Source: Gammaproteobacteria bacterium
Lineage (GTDB): Bacteria > Pseudomonadota > Gammaproteobacteria > Chromatiales > Chromatiaceae
Reading direction: 5' to 3'
Assembly (NCBI GenBank): GCA_030594925.1
Contig: JAUVEG010000111.1
Coordinates: 1-5,363, forward strand
Length of the DNA: 5,363 nucleotides
The notes under the pieces were generated by a model that was given only the letters and a program-made list of their open reading frames with translations, searched no databases and was not told the DNA's origin. The position numbers and the translations under genes were made by a program. Positions 5,233 through 5,363 of this stretch are shown piece by piece; positions within the stretch are counted from its first letter, which is position 1; every line of letters starts with the position of its first letter.

Positions 5233-5253
5233 CCCTCTCCCGGCGGGAGAGGG
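5233..5253. repeat. Perfect 9-bp-stem GC hairpin, REP-type
   Basis: CCCTCTCCC (5233-5241) and GGGAGAGGG (5245-5253) form a perfect stem around GGC, preceded by CCCTCACCCCAA. This whole string is a very common dispersed repeat in proteobacterial genomes. It starts about 20 bases after the hisA stop on the - strand, so it may stabilise or end the hisA transcript, though no T tract follows. Confidence 0.75.
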
Positions 5254-5272
5254 AGCAAGAGATGTCAATCAA

Positions 5273-5363
5273 TCAGGAGTCGGCTAGCCGCTGAGCTTCT
5301 GCAAAATCGAGGGTTCCCTCGTAAATCGCCCTGCCTGTAATGGCGCTGTCGATACCGCTGTCA
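5273..5363 (-). CDS. hisA: HisA C-terminus (ProFAR isomerase), partial
   Basis: The last 29 codons of a gene entering from the right edge read DSGIDSAITGRAIYEGTLDF, then AEAQRLADS and a TGA at 5275-5273. The ITGRAIYEGTLDFAEA string is the conserved C-terminal end of HisA, the (beta/alpha)8-barrel isomerase acting on the phosphoribosylformimino-AICAR intermediate of histidine synthesis in the cytoplasm. The rest of the gene, about 220 codons, lies outside the window. In many gammaproteobacteria hisF follows or overlaps hisA; here no hisF start appears in the 382 bases downstream, where a hairpin repeat and a purT fragment are found instead. Confidence 0.9.
   Translation of the reverse strand, partial: DSGIDSAITGRAIYEGTLDFAEAQRLADS

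Noticed and set aside
5000..5272. 90-aa - strand frame containing SLSRRERVGVRG and CYQAYLPENAV
   Set aside because: Both strings are translations of the intergenic repeats (REP hairpin and inverted repeat), and the middle is antisense to the purT remnant.

Overview
The window looks like chromosomal DNA of a gammaproteobacterium. The ubiquinone accessory factor UbiK lies directly upstream of the ComM/YifB AAA+ ATPase, the C-terminus of HisA is at the right edge, and the intergenic repeats are of proteobacterial type. The species cannot be named from sequence alone; a free-living or symbiotic sulfur oxidiser is only a guess.

Left part (1-1804, + strand): ubiK, then comM 35 bp downstream, both complete. 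A short GC-rich hairpin (1834-1854) lies in the 59-bp gap before the convergent next gene.

Middle part (1864-3650, - strand): two tandem paralogous genes for secreted, cysteine-free, repeat-rich, probably disordered proteins. Transcription runs from the 213/214-aa gene (3006-3650) into the 363-aa gene (1864-2955), 50 bp apart. They share a leader with an exact 19-bp repeat, a signal peptide and a Pro/Ala-rich N-terminus, but have very different repeat bodies. In one, a 69-bp unit is repeated three times almost identically. The other carries a decapeptide array, an acidic block and a basic tetrapeptide tail. This pair is the least explained part of the window.

Right-middle part (3889-4890, + strand): an unrecognised 133-aa protein with a possible HMA-like alpha-beta-beta-alpha core, followed in the same frame after one TAG stop by a YbxB/RsmC-like SAM methyltransferase that appears to start at TTG.

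Right end (4891-5363): 382 bp without an intact gene, built of a long imperfect inverted repeat (MITE- or REP-like), a 5' remnant of purT carrying an apparent in-frame deletion, and a perfect GC-rich hairpin of a common proteobacterial repeat type. The 3' end of hisA enters from the right on the - strand. The usual downstream partner hisF is not present after hisA here, so this stretch looks like a remodelled junction.
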